Shown here: positions 48,714-58,866 of the stretch, one piece after another | Numbering within the stretch: the first letter of the stretch is position 1 | Layout of the letters: every line of letters begins with the position of its first letter | NCBI GenBank assembly: GCA_947561585.1 | Contig: CANNZV010001604.1 | Location: forward strand, 191,226 to 255,225 | Direction: 5' to 3' | Length of the DNA: 64,000 nucleotides | From: Caprella mutica | Taxonomy: Eukaryota; Arthropoda; Malacostraca; Amphipoda; Caprellidae | Notes under the pieces: generated by a model | What the model saw: the letters and a program-made list of their open reading frames with translations, nothing else | Database searches by the model: none | Told to the model about the DNA's origin: nothing | Program-made: the position numbers and the translations under genes

Positions 48714-49270
48714 CTAGATTCTGTGCACTCGGCAGAGCGGATACCTTCGCCGCCACTTAGACCCGTTTGCTCCCAAAATCTGATAAACTGGTAACTGGAT
48801 AATTACCAATCGTCCAACAAAATTTCATGCAATATGGTTCATTAGTTTTTGGGTTATTAGTTTGGATCACTCCCAAAATTCAACCAGATTATTCCTGGGC
48901 ATTGACCAATGGTCCCATCAAATTTCAGACCATTTGGTCGAATAGTTTTTGAGTTATTGAGTTATAATTGGCCTTGACCTTGATCTTTGACTTTCGATCT
49001 GATCGCTCCAAAAATCTAACAAAATGGTTTCTGTACATTAACCAATCGTCCCATCAAGTTTCATGCAATATGGTTCAATACTTTTTGAATTATAAATAAC
49101 CATGATCTTGACCCTTACCAGGGTCGCTCCCAAATTCTACCAAAAGGTCACTGGATATTGACCAAATTTCAGGCAATTTGGTTGAACAGTTTTTCAGTTA
49201 TGCGAATAGCGAGACGATAAATAAATAAATACTGGATAAAATATGACTTTCCGCAAATTTGCGAAAGTAA
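48714..49270 (-). mobile_element. Helitron-type non-autonomous element, 557 bp
   Basis: On the minus strand it begins TTACTTTCGCAAATTTGCGG and ends hairpin CCGCTC-TGCC-GAGTG, then CACAGAATCTAG. The flanking bases are A before and T after, as for the copy at 12915-13630. The core has about four units with TTGATGGGACGATTGG-like and GGTCAAGGTCA motifs. Shared ends and the A/T target in two independent insertions support a Helitron mode. No Rep/helicase coding. Confidence 0.82.
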
Positions 49271-49479
49271 TTAGCAAACTGTGATTTTGAAAAATTGAAA
49301 TCATACGAAAACTATTCTCTTCGAAGGCACCTTCTTATTTGCTTTTATTCCATAAAGAGTTATTTAGTTATTTTACATATATATTCAGTTTGAAAAGTAG
49401 TTGGCAGTGCATTTCATAACTCTTAGTATCAAAAGTTCCATTAGCATCAATGTAAATCACTTCAACATTTCAACAGAAA

Positions 49480-49529
49480 ATGAAGTGCTACACAGTTGTT
49501 GGAGTTGCGCTTTTAGTTATCATGGTTCT
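49480..49529 (+). CDS. Possible orphan signal-peptide exon
   Basis: The ATG at 49480, in AAAATGAAG context, opens MKCYTVVGVALLVIMVL, a typical signal peptide, ending at a donor-like CT/GTGAAG before a TGA. No downstream exon was identified within the window, so this is a weak candidate for the first exon of another secreted-protein gene. Confidence 0.22.
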
Positions 49530-49870
49530 GTGAAGCTAGAAACGAAAATGGAATATCTTCCCAAACCTAACAAAAATTTCATTATTTGTTTATTTCATTC
49601 ACTTTAATGTATTTATCACAAAATATATTTACAATAGTTATTATCGTGTTATCTCTTCTCACAAACCTCTTTGTGTCGACTGAATTTTATACTTTACTTT
49701 GCATGTGTTTCCCACTAGTAATTATGAAAAAATAGTTCAATTAAAAAGTTTTGAATTTTTTTAACATATTTTTTATTATAAAGTAACCATAAAGTAAAAA
49801 AAAATAATACTACCTAAGTAAACATTAATAACTGCTTACATAAATCTACGATAATTACGTTATACAGGAA

Positions 49871-50195
49871 TTACAGTCTACCGTAATAATTACAGTCTAT
49901 AGTAATTACAGTCTACAGCAGTTACAGTCTACAGTAATTACAGTCTACAGTAATTACTGTTTATAACAATTACAGTCTACAGCAATTACAATCTACAGCA
50001 ATTACAGTCTACAGCAATTACAGTTTACAGTAATTACAGTCTACAGAAATTACAGTCTACAGCAATTACAGTCTACAGCAATTACAGTCTACAGTAATTA
50101 CAGTCTACTGTAATTACAGTCTAGAGTAATAACAGTCTACAGTAATTGCAGTCTACAGTAATTGCAGTCTACAGTAATTGCAGTCTACAGTAATT
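49871..50195. repeat. 16-bp minisatellite, ~20 units
   Basis: The unit is TACAGTCTACAGTAAT, 16 bp, with variants CAGCAATT and CAGTAATTG. The array resumes at 50572-50600 after an insertion, so the MITE at 50196-50571 landed inside a pre-existing array. Confidence 0.94.
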
Positions 50196-50571
50196 CCCAA
50201 GCAACACAAGTTGATGGGGCCCATGTGGTCACTAAGTTGACAAATAATTTGTACTGGTAATGTGTGTTTTTTTTGCAAAATGGGCATACATGGTGACAAC
50301 ATGGGCTGTATATATGTTGAAGTCATCTTAGCTTAAGGTGTTGCCAATATATTAATCAATGCGCTATATATAAATCAGGTTGGGTTAACATGACAATTAT
50401 TCAATGGGATGGATTCGTCACATTGAACCCACCTTCTCCCAAGGTAACATTCCATGAGAATGGAAAACCACACTATCCCCATGTAATTTATAAGCTACTT
50501 TCAGTCTGTCATCTCTTGGTCATCTAACCATCTAGTGCCCATGTTGGCACAATGTATCATGATTGCTTGGG
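50196..50571. mobile_element. CCCAAGCAAC-type MITE inserted in the 16-bp array
   Basis: The left end CCCAAGCAACACAAGTTGATG and the right end TCATGATTGCTTGGG are terminal inverted repeats (CCCAAGCAA/TTGCTTGGG). Array units continue on both sides, which fixes the insertion limits at 376 bp. The interior shares TGTTGAAGTCATCTTAGC-like and CTAACCATCTAGTGCCCATG blocks with the split relatives at 53752 and 58490. Confidence 0.88.
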
Positions 50572-50600
50572 TTACAGTCTACAGTAATTGCAGTCTACAG
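50572..50600. repeat. Resumed end of the 16-bp array
   Basis: TTACAGTCTACAGTAATTGCAGTCTACAG continues the array beyond the inserted MITE. Confidence 0.9.
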
Positions 50601-50758
50601 TACCAAAACTAATTCACATGATATTCGAAAGAAGATCTGTAGGAAACTAGTACTCGGGCACTTATTGTATTCGAAACGTGGGCATTAAAATAAATGGTGA
50701 GCTACTCTGACTTTCATAAATTTGAAATATTCCGAGTACTGTGATAGAAAATCGTGCA

Positions 50759-51763
50759 CGGACAGAATGCCTACGGACAAAATGCCTAACGGCAAAATGC
50801 CTAACGGACAAATTGCCTAACGGACAAAATGCCTAACAGACAAAATGCCTATCGGACAAAATACCTAAAATGCATTTATACTTATTTCAAATATTGAAGT
50901 TGCGGACAAAAATTTAAAATAAGTTAGAGCAAGTGGAAACAAACAGTTTAGTGTCAGAGATAGTTTAATAAATCACTTTCACATTGAATATGAACATTTG
51001 TAACTCAGCGTGCTTAGTGTAAACACTCTCTTATTTCATTTCACTGTGTTTGTGATTTATCACTAAAGTGTTTGCTCTATTTATCAAATTGCTCTAAAAA
51101 ATAATCTTCCTACATCTTATCATTTTTATTGGATATCTATAATCATCTTCTTCTATTTCCATTTTTTTAAATATTGTTTATTCTTTTCGATAGCTATTAT
51201 CATCTTCAATCTATAGTGATGTTTATAGTTGCTTTTGAAGTTCTAAAGCAAGTTAAGTAATTACAATGTTTATATAAGTTAGTACTGATATGCAATTAAC
51301 TACTATGTTTATAAAAAATGCCGCCAATATTTATTTCATTCAACTACCTTTATAGTATTAGAAGTTCCGTTGAAAAAAATTCAGTATTCTTTATGAGATG
51401 TAAATGAGACGTAGTATACATTTTTATCTTTTGTTTTACAGAAATTAAAAAGAAAAATTATTTGATGTTCAATTATGATAAGTTATATTACAATATAATG
51501 CATTCTGTTCTTTATTTACCAATAATCAATACATTACAGATATCACTTCATTGTTTTCTATTCTGCCCTTTCATTTAAATATGGAGTTAATTCTTTTATT
51601 CACTTGGCAACATTATTTTACGTCATTATTTTACAATTTCTATTTTCTTTATTCATATATTTTGTACATTAGGCATTTTGTCCGTTAGGCATTCTGTCCG
51701 TTAGGCATTTTGTCTGTAGGCATTTTGTCCGTAGGCATTTTGTCCGTAGATATTCTGTCCTAG
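50759..51763. mobile_element. Foldback element, GGACAAAATGCCTAAC arms
   Basis: The left arm (50759-50875) has seven units of GGACAAAATGCCTAAC, about 16 bp. The right arm (51671-51763) has the reverse units GTTAGGCATTTTGTCC. Outer units match even in substitutions (GGACAGAATGCC and GGCATTCTGTCC-like). The interior of about 800 bp is AT-rich with no transposase. No clear target duplication. Confidence 0.86.
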
Positions 51764-52710
51764 TACCAAAGAAAATGAGTGTTCAAGTGCTGATGCACAT
51801 GTTAATGACATTAGGGTAGGAAACACACGTGGCACGTTTGGAAACACACGTTTCATGTTTGTGCTAATTTTAAACAACGACAGTGCTGTGATTTCAATAA
51901 AATTTAACACGGTGAATGACAGTGTATGTATGGCAGTGGAGTTCCATGAGCCATAAACTTCTTTTGTATTTGAATTTTGTATTTCTACATTTTACTATGT
52001 AATTTATACAAGTTTGAATATAATTACATAATGAAATGATAGTATCAATAGTTATTAACTCGTATTCTTCATTATAATTATTATTGCAGGACAAATTTAT
52101 AAAAGAAACAATGAATTTTTTTTCTTGAACAGGCAATATTAAAAAAAAAAATTGCACTACTATAGTCGGGCCAAGATATTTCTGAGGGTTAAACTATGAA
52201 ATGGTAGTGTTTCTTCCGATTTAGATTTTAAAATATATTAAACAGCTCATAATTTTCGGGAGATATTGTCTCATCAACATATGTTTCTATCGATAATGTG
52301 CATTAGGCATGATATTCATACGGATAGTGTTTTAACGATAAGGAGGAGGAGGAGCCAGCAGTAGGTGGAGCACTAAACCATCAGTGTCCCACTTCAGTCG
52401 AATTAATTAACATTTCAAATAATAAGAACTTTGTAACTCCAAACATAAATGACTGTAATGTAGTTTCTTTTATCCACTAGTTTGTTGTACCACTCACTTC
52501 ATGTTTGTGTAATAACCTGGAAGGGAGGTTCAGGGGGCGGCACGCTTCCCCAAACTATTGTTGTTGGTCACTCACCATAACCAATCAATGAGCGAGTAAC
52601 CTCAACCCTAATGAGTTTAACGATCAGTAGGTATCGGAAGGTTTGCCTATCTGTTTAAAAATCATATGTCTAATTAATAAACCCTCGGTACTGTATTTTT
52701 TACGCTGTTA
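51764..52710. other. Interval without recognised feature
   Basis: Low-support open frames only. A short GGAGGAGGAGG run is present near 52340. Confidence 0.4.
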
Positions 52711-53590
52711 GGACGTTTCGTACGCGGACGTTTCGTTACCATACATTTCGTTAATGGACGTTTCGTCACTAGGACGTTTCGTTACTGGGATGATTCATTA
52801 CCAGATTTTTCGTTTCCAGACGAACGCTTTTTTAAACTTCAAATTATTTATAAGCTACAAATTGTACCAATCCCATACATTTTAAATATATATTCAAATA
52901 TGAATTGCATTTTTCAACCTATAACTTATTTTAATTTTTTAACCCCAAATCACCGGAAATTTTCGATCATATTAGAAAATAGTATATGGGAATTAAAATA
53001 TAAAGATAAAATGGTAAGTTGTATAGTCATTTCTTTTATGATCGAAAATATTTATTACCTTCGCAAATTTGCGACTGGATATATTTTTTGATTTCGTTAT
53101 TTTCATACGATAACATGTAACATCTGGCTATTGGATCTTTACCCTAACGTTAATTTTTTTCGGCAGTATCAAAAACAAAAGATTTTTTTAATGTTCGCAG
53201 TAAAGCAATGTCTGAGTTCTCGAACTGAACCACATTTTCGATGTTATGAGGAAAAATAAAGTAGATTTATTTTTATTTATATTCTATTACTATTAGTATC
53301 CATGATATTTTCACTACCAACTTTTCTAATCAAAGATATTAAGAGATGATTGTTAATTTTGATACCTCTGATTATAATCAATATATAACCAGATTATGAG
53401 CAGACGAAGGAAATATATGTTAAACCTTATTATTTAAAGTAGTGTAAATTCATAAATATATTGGATTGATATAAATTGTAGTCTGCAACCAATAAAAAAT
53501 ATATTTCCAGGTTTAAAAAAAAAATATGGTAACGAAACGTTCTAGTAACGAATCGTCCGTTAACGAAACGTCCGGTAACTAAACGTCCGG
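52711..53590. mobile_element. Foldback element, GGACGTTTCGTTAC arms
   Basis: The left arm (52711-52810) has units such as GGACGTTTCGTTACCA, GGACGTTTCGTCACTA and GGACGTTTCGTTACTG. The right arm (about 53525-53590) has ACGAAACGTTCTAGTA, ACGAAACGTCCGGTAA and AAACGTCCGG. About 880 bp. A fragment like a Helitron-type 5' end (ATTACCTTCGCAAATTTGCG) lies inside at about 53055. No transposase. Confidence 0.84.
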
Positions 53591-53751
53591 TCACCATATT
53601 TTGCAAGTTGTTAGTATGAATACTAAACCAATGTGTACCAAATTTTAAGACAAAATTATTAAACATATCAGGGGAATTAGCAAGACATTAGCAACTGAAA
53701 GAGCAGAGCTGTGATTTGGTGAAATGTGACCTAATCACAGCTCTCGAGTGT

Positions 53752-54221
53752 ATCCTAAGCAACCACAGTTAATGGGGCCAATGTGGGCACTAGGTGCCAT
53801 TCAAGCCCGTAATATGATGACAAATCATATTGGTACTGTGTGGTTATTTGCAAAATGGGCCAATATGGTGACAGTATGGGCTACTAATGTTGAAACCATC
53901 TTGGCCCAAGGATGTTGTCGAGGTTGATGGGGCCAAGGTCGTAAAAGTACTGGCAAGCTGTATTGAAATCAACTTGGTACTAGGTGGTTTCCATGTGACA
54001 TATGACACTACCACATTGGTACTGTGTGGTTATTTACAAACTGGGCCCACATGGTGACAGCATAGGTGACTAATGTTGAAACCATCTTGGTATAAGATGA
54101 TGCCGAGGATGATGGGGCCAGGGTCGAAAAAACACTGGCAACCAATGTTGAAATTACTTTGGTACTAGGTGGTTTCCATGTGCTAAATATGGCATTACCA
54201 CATTGGACCCACCAGGTCACA
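53752..54221. mobile_element. CCCAAGCAAC-type element, left portion
   Basis: It begins CCTAAGCAACCACAGTTAATG and contains a tandem duplication of about 188 bp (TTGGTACTGTGTGGTTATTT at about 53830 and again at about 54018). These match the left half of the intact relative at 50196-50571. The matching right half, ending GGTTGCTTGGG, is 4.3 kb further on at 58490-58752. Confidence 0.7.
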
Positions 54222-55109
54222 ATAAATAAATCATAAGGTTTAATAAATTACCTTTGAAGCCTTGAATAGATTTATAATAGAGCATTTTTATTAATAAAAT
54301 GAACATCATAATGATTAAGATAAATAAAAATCATCTTCTAGATTTTTATTTATTTATTCGTAGATCGTTACAACAAAAGAGTAGAACGAAGTTAAAAACC
54401 TATCCATTAAAAAAGGTGATTCAACAGTTACATTAAACAATACATCTAGCTTTATATCATAAGTATAAAGAGTGACTATAATATAGTATAGAATAGCTAG
54501 ATATGATATTACAACTAACATGACTATAATAAAAAGCTGACTATAACTCTTGAGATCAAAACAAAACTTATTATCTATGGAAATCGACTCAATCGAATTA
54601 CATAGCTAAGAAAGACAAGCATACAATAATTTAGTGAGAGATCTAATAATTTACATCCTTGGCTATGGGTTCGTTCACATTCTGTTGTGCCTATCTCTCC
54701 TTCCGTTATTGCAGTAACTGTCTCGTCTGTACCTCTCAAAATTTAAAGTTTTTCTTATTGCGCTGGTAATGACCTCTACCCTGAAAAAGAAAATATTAAT
54801 TACTTAATCAATTCTCAATATCACTTGCAGAGTTCAGTAACTGTATTTATTTCAGTTACATTAATTACCTATATTTAAAAATTTACTATATTTGCAAGCA
54901 AATTTTATAGTTATCAGAAATGAACAAAAGTACGTGTATCCAAAATTGTTGTAACTCACAGGTTATCTTTGTAACTATTTTGAAAATAAATAATAGATGC
55001 CTATATACCTAGATAGTGGTTATATACTTTCAGAAATCGAATCGCATTTCAAATATAAATTATTATATTTAAAGAGAAATTTAAATTAATATTTCATGGT
55101 AAGATCCGA
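54222..55109. other. AT-rich interval inside the split element
   Basis: Nothing recognised. It lies between the left portion of the CCCAAGCAAC element and the GC-rich element starting at 55110. Confidence 0.45.
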
Positions 55110-55119
55110 CCCAGCTAAC

Positions 55120-55810
55120 CATATCCTCTCTGTCCCGCGTGGGACAGAGGGGGACATCCCTCGCTAGCGAGGGACAGAGAGGGACAGGGGATTTCAGACG
55201 TCTGCAGACGTCTGAAATCCCACGTCTTCCCAACGTCTGAAATCCCACTCACGTCCCACGTCTTACACAAGCGGGATGTCCCTCGTCTGTCCCACGTCTT
55301 AAATCCCACTCACATCCCACGTCTTTCCCACGCGGGATGTCCCTCTCTGTCCCACGCAGGATGTCCCTCTCTGTCCCACGTCTGTCCCACGTGGAATGTC
55401 CCTCTCTGTCCCACGCAGGATGTCCCTCTCTGTCCCACGCAGGATGTCCCTCTCTGTCCCAAGTCTGTCCCACGTGGGATATCCCTCTCTGTCCCACGCG
55501 GGATGTCCCTCTCTGTCCCAAGTCTGTCCCACGTGGGATATCCCTCTCTGTCCCACGCGGGATGTCCCTCTCTGTCCCACGTCTGTCCCACGTGGGATGT
55601 CCCTCTCTGTCCCACGCGGGATGTCCCTCTCTGTCCCTCGTCTGTCCCACGCGGGATGTCCCTCCCTGTCCCACGCGAGATGTCCCTCTCTGTCCCACGT
55701 CTGTCCCACGTGGGATGTCCCTCTCTGTCCCACGCGGGATATCCCTCTCTGTCCCACGTCTGTCCCACGCGGGATGTCCCTCTCTGTCCCTCGTCTGTTT
55801 TACGCGGGAA
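55120..55810. repeat. GC-rich composite array, ~24/35-bp units
   Basis: The main unit is GGATGTCCCTCTCTGTCCCA plus CGCG, with a longer form that adds GTCTGTCCCACGT. Its base composition contrasts sharply with the AT-rich surroundings. All six frames show open stretches of 119-177 codons (for example SLSVPRGM and GQRGTSRV repeats), which reflect the unit and not a protein. The start also holds GTCTGCAGACGTCTG dyads. Confidence 0.94.
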
Positions 55811-55859
55811 AAAGTTATACCAAAAAGGTATATCTATCTCAAGCTTTATTTACGTATCA

Positions 55860-56510
55860 TAACTAGGTAGGTATTCATAAACAGATGTAGGTATCTACTA
55901 TCTAGGTAGGCATTGATGAATAATACTAGGTAGTAGGTAAGTAGGTACGGATTGATGAACACTACCTAGTAGGTATACTAGGTAGGTAGGTATTGGTACT
56001 GGTAGGTATCTAGGTAGGTATTGTCAAGCAGTTATAGGTAACTGGATAAGCATTGATAAACACTAGTAGATAACTAGGTAGGCATTGACAAACAGTTGTA
56101 GGTAACTAGGTAGGTATTGATGAATACTAGTATTTAACTAGGACCTATATTGGTTTTTATATACAGTTATAGGCCACTAGGTAGGCAATGTTAAACACAA
56201 GAAGGTAACTAATTAGGTATTGATAAGCAGATGTAGGCAACTAGGTAGGCATTGATAAACACCAGTAGGTAATTAGGTAGGTATTGAAAAACAGTAATGT
56301 AGGTAACTAAGTAGGTACTGATAAATACTACGTAAAAGGCAAGTAGTGATAACCACCAGTAGGTACAGATTGGTGGTTATCACTTGTAGGTTACTAGGTA
56401 GTTATAAATAAACTCTAGTAAGTAACTAGATAGGTATAAAGTAGTGATATCACCAGAAGGTAACTATAGGTAATATTAATTAACAGTTAAAGGTAATTAG
56501 GTAGTTAATA
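55860..56510. repeat. Degenerate AGGTAGGTA-type array
   Basis: Irregular units of roughly 35-45 bp of the type TAGGTAACTAGGTAGGCATTGATAAACACTAG, with many substitutions and length changes. Confidence 0.85.
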
Positions 56511-56697
56511 ACATTAATTAACATTATCATTACAAATATTAATAAATAACTTTATACACATTCTTATCATTTACATTAAAAAATAAAAGATACCAAAATA
56601 TAGAATATTAAATTATATTTATTTAAAATAATTTTAAGAAGCACGCAAGTAATCAAGTTGGATAAAGATCATTTTAATACTACTTCTACCATGTCCA

Positions 56698-56775
56698 GGA
56701 TGGCTGAGAGGTAGCGACGCAGGCTTCAATAGTACATCACACTAGAGTCCTGAGTTCGATTCCCGAGATGACCAC
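56698..56775 (+). other. tRNA-like segment with A and B boxes
   Basis: TGGCTGAGAGG fits a pol III A box and GAGTTCGATTCCC fits a B box, spaced as in a tRNA with an extra arm. The T-stem and acceptor pairing are poor, so this is more likely a tRNA-derived SINE head or tRNA pseudogene than a working tRNA. Confidence 0.5.
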
Positions 56776-56986
56776 AACAATTCTTTCTCCATTTCTTCCC
56801 ATTTAATTTGTATATAACAATATGTAATATTAAAATGAATGATATACAGCCAAATGTACATATACACTATATGCAATATGGTTAGAAATTGCAATAATAA
56901 TTAGTATGATCTTTTTTTATTTCTTATACATATTTATATACCCCAATTAACCGAAGTATTTTGAGCCAAAAGAGAGATATGTCCCC

Positions 56987-57196
56987 CTTGCAGAGGGGGA
57001 CATCCACACTCTGTCCCACGTCTTGCAGAGGGGGACATCCGCACTCTGTCCCACGTCTTGCAGAGGGGGACATCCGCACTCTGTCCCACGTCTTGCAGAG
57101 GGGGACATCCGCACTCTGTCCCACGTCTTGCAGAGGGGGACATCCGCACTCTGTCCCACGTCTTGCAGAGGGGGATATTCCCACTCTGTCCCACGT
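56987..57196. repeat. GC-rich 35-bp array, 6 units
   Basis: Six exact 35-bp units starting CTTGCAGAGGGGGACATCCG and ending CTGTCCCACGT. From 57197 to about 57360 the array passes into longer units with TCTATAGCGAGGGACATCC and GTGGGTCCCACGTCTTG. Open frames on both strands are repeat artefacts. Confidence 0.94.
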
Positions 57197-57591
57197 CTTG
57201 AATACTCACTCTGTCCCACGTGGGTCCCACGTCTTATTTCCCTCTTCCCTCTATAGCGAGGGACATCCGCACTCTGTCCCACGTGGGTCCCACGTCTTGA
57301 ATCCCTCTATAGCGAGGGACATCCACACTCTGTCCCACGTGGGTCCCACGTCTTGAAAACGGAGTGGGGTAAGACGTGGGACAGGTGGATGTCCCCCTCT
57401 GTCAGAGGGGGACAAGACGTGGGATCAGACGTCTTGCAGAGGGGGACCCCTGTGCAAATGAAGAGGGTTAGACGTCTGCAAGACGTCTGATGTCCCCCGC
57501 CCCACGTCTTGCCCCACGTCTTAAATCCCTCTATAGCGAGGGGTATCAGACGTCTTAAGACGTGGGACACATAGCTTTTGGTTAGCTGGGG

Positions 57592-58489
57592 AGTTATCGG
57601 ACGTTTTCACGTTTTCGATCAAGTTTGAAAAATTATTATCATTTAATTTTCAGGTAGCTATAGTACTTTATTTCTATAAAGATCGAGAAAAAGTGACACC
57701 GTAAGATAAGTTGATAACTCGAAAATTACCCTTGGTACCTACATATATTTAGCCATAGGCAAAAGAAAATATTATTCAGCTCGGTACCTAATTAGGTACT
57801 GCACCTATAGAAGCAGGCAATAACTATATCGAATACACTACATAAAATAACTTTAAAATATCTATAAGAATATTTAAAAACTTCAACTCACCATTTTATA
57901 ACTTTAAATAGGCCGCAGAGTGCAGCTTTGAAGAATTTCCTAAATTAATTAAGGGAATTAAAACACTAATACCTCCTCCAACGAAAAGCACTAACAAACT
58001 ACCTGAATTTTAAAAATTTCACTATGTATAACCGAAAATACAAACCAGGTTCATACCGGAAACAAATAAGTTCACTTGTTCAGTTTAGGATTGCACATTA
58101 TCCTCTATTCGTAATTTATCATACAAATATTTTGAAAATGTATTAAGAGGGTCACAATTAGCTAACAGTAGCTAATTAAAAAATTACCAAGCTTCATAGA
58201 AACTAGCATCTGACAATCACGCTATAAAATCACTCCGTGCCACTCCCCCTTCGCCATCATTTTACACATCATATAGCTTATTTACCTATACTTTATATTA
58301 AAATTGTGTTATTTAAAAACTATAAACTTTAAACCTTGAAACTAAAACTTTAACTCTTTATCGTTCCTGTGATCATCTTTGTCTAGTCACTTAAACTTAG
58401 TATTAAAAAAATAGTTTTGCTGAACGATTAATATTTTAATATTAATTTGAAGACATTTTATAAATTGCAATTGATTGAATCTTCCCTAT
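57592..58489. other. AT-rich interval inside the split element
   Basis: Nothing recognised between the GC-rich element and the right half of the CCCAAGCAAC element. Confidence 0.45.
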
Positions 58490-58752
58490 TCCAGGAAATG
58501 GTCTTGCCAATATGTTAATAAAGCTTCCCCCATATAATATTGATACGCTACATAGTAATCAGGTCGGGCCAATATGACAATTCAATGGGATGGATTTGCA
58601 ACATTGAACCAACCTTCTCCCAAGGTAACATTCCATGAAAATGGAAAACCACGTTATCCCCGTGTAATTTCTAGGCTACTTTTCAGTCTGCCATCTCTTG
58701 CCCATCTAACCATCTAGTGCCCATGTTGGCACAATGTGTCATGGTTGCTTGG
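58490..58752. mobile_element. CCCAAGCAAC-type element, right portion
   Basis: It matches the right half of 50196-50571 over GCCAATAT, CAATGGGATGGAT, CTTCTCCCAAGGTAACATTC, CTAACCATCTAGTGCCCATG and the end GGTTGCTTGGG. Together with 53752-54221 it makes one family member opened by about 4.3 kb of other sequence. Confidence 0.75.
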
Positions 58753-58866
58753 GATGTGTTCTCCATGAAAACGTAGACTATAATGGTTTTAGAGGCTAAT
58801 GAATTGTTTTTTTACGTTGCCACACGTCACCATATTACAATTAATTTTCTAATTTACGTGATTTAA

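Larger units (their letters stand above)
55110..57591. mobile_element. 2.5-kb element with CCCAGCTAACCA ends and GC-rich arrays
   Basis: The left end CCCAGCTAACCATAT and the right end ATAGCTTTTGGTTAGCTGGGG are related inverted termini. Inside are a GC-rich array (55120-55810), a degenerate AGGTAGGTA array (55860-56510), a tRNA-like segment (56698-56775) and a second GC-rich array (56987-57360) that shares CTGTCCCACGTCTTG with the first. Termini resemble the CCCAAGCAAC family. A target duplication could not be confirmed. Confidence 0.6.

Noticed and set aside
55249..55870. Six overlapping open frames of 119-177 codons
   Set aside because: All arise from the GC-rich CTGTCCC array; no signal peptide, splice sites or non-repeat segments support a protein.
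56698..56775. Functional tRNA gene
   Set aside because: A and B boxes are present but T-stem and acceptor stem pairing fail; kept only as tRNA-like.
56924..57570. Open frames of 77-131 codons on both strands
   Set aside because: Products of the 35-bp GC-rich array and its longer variants.
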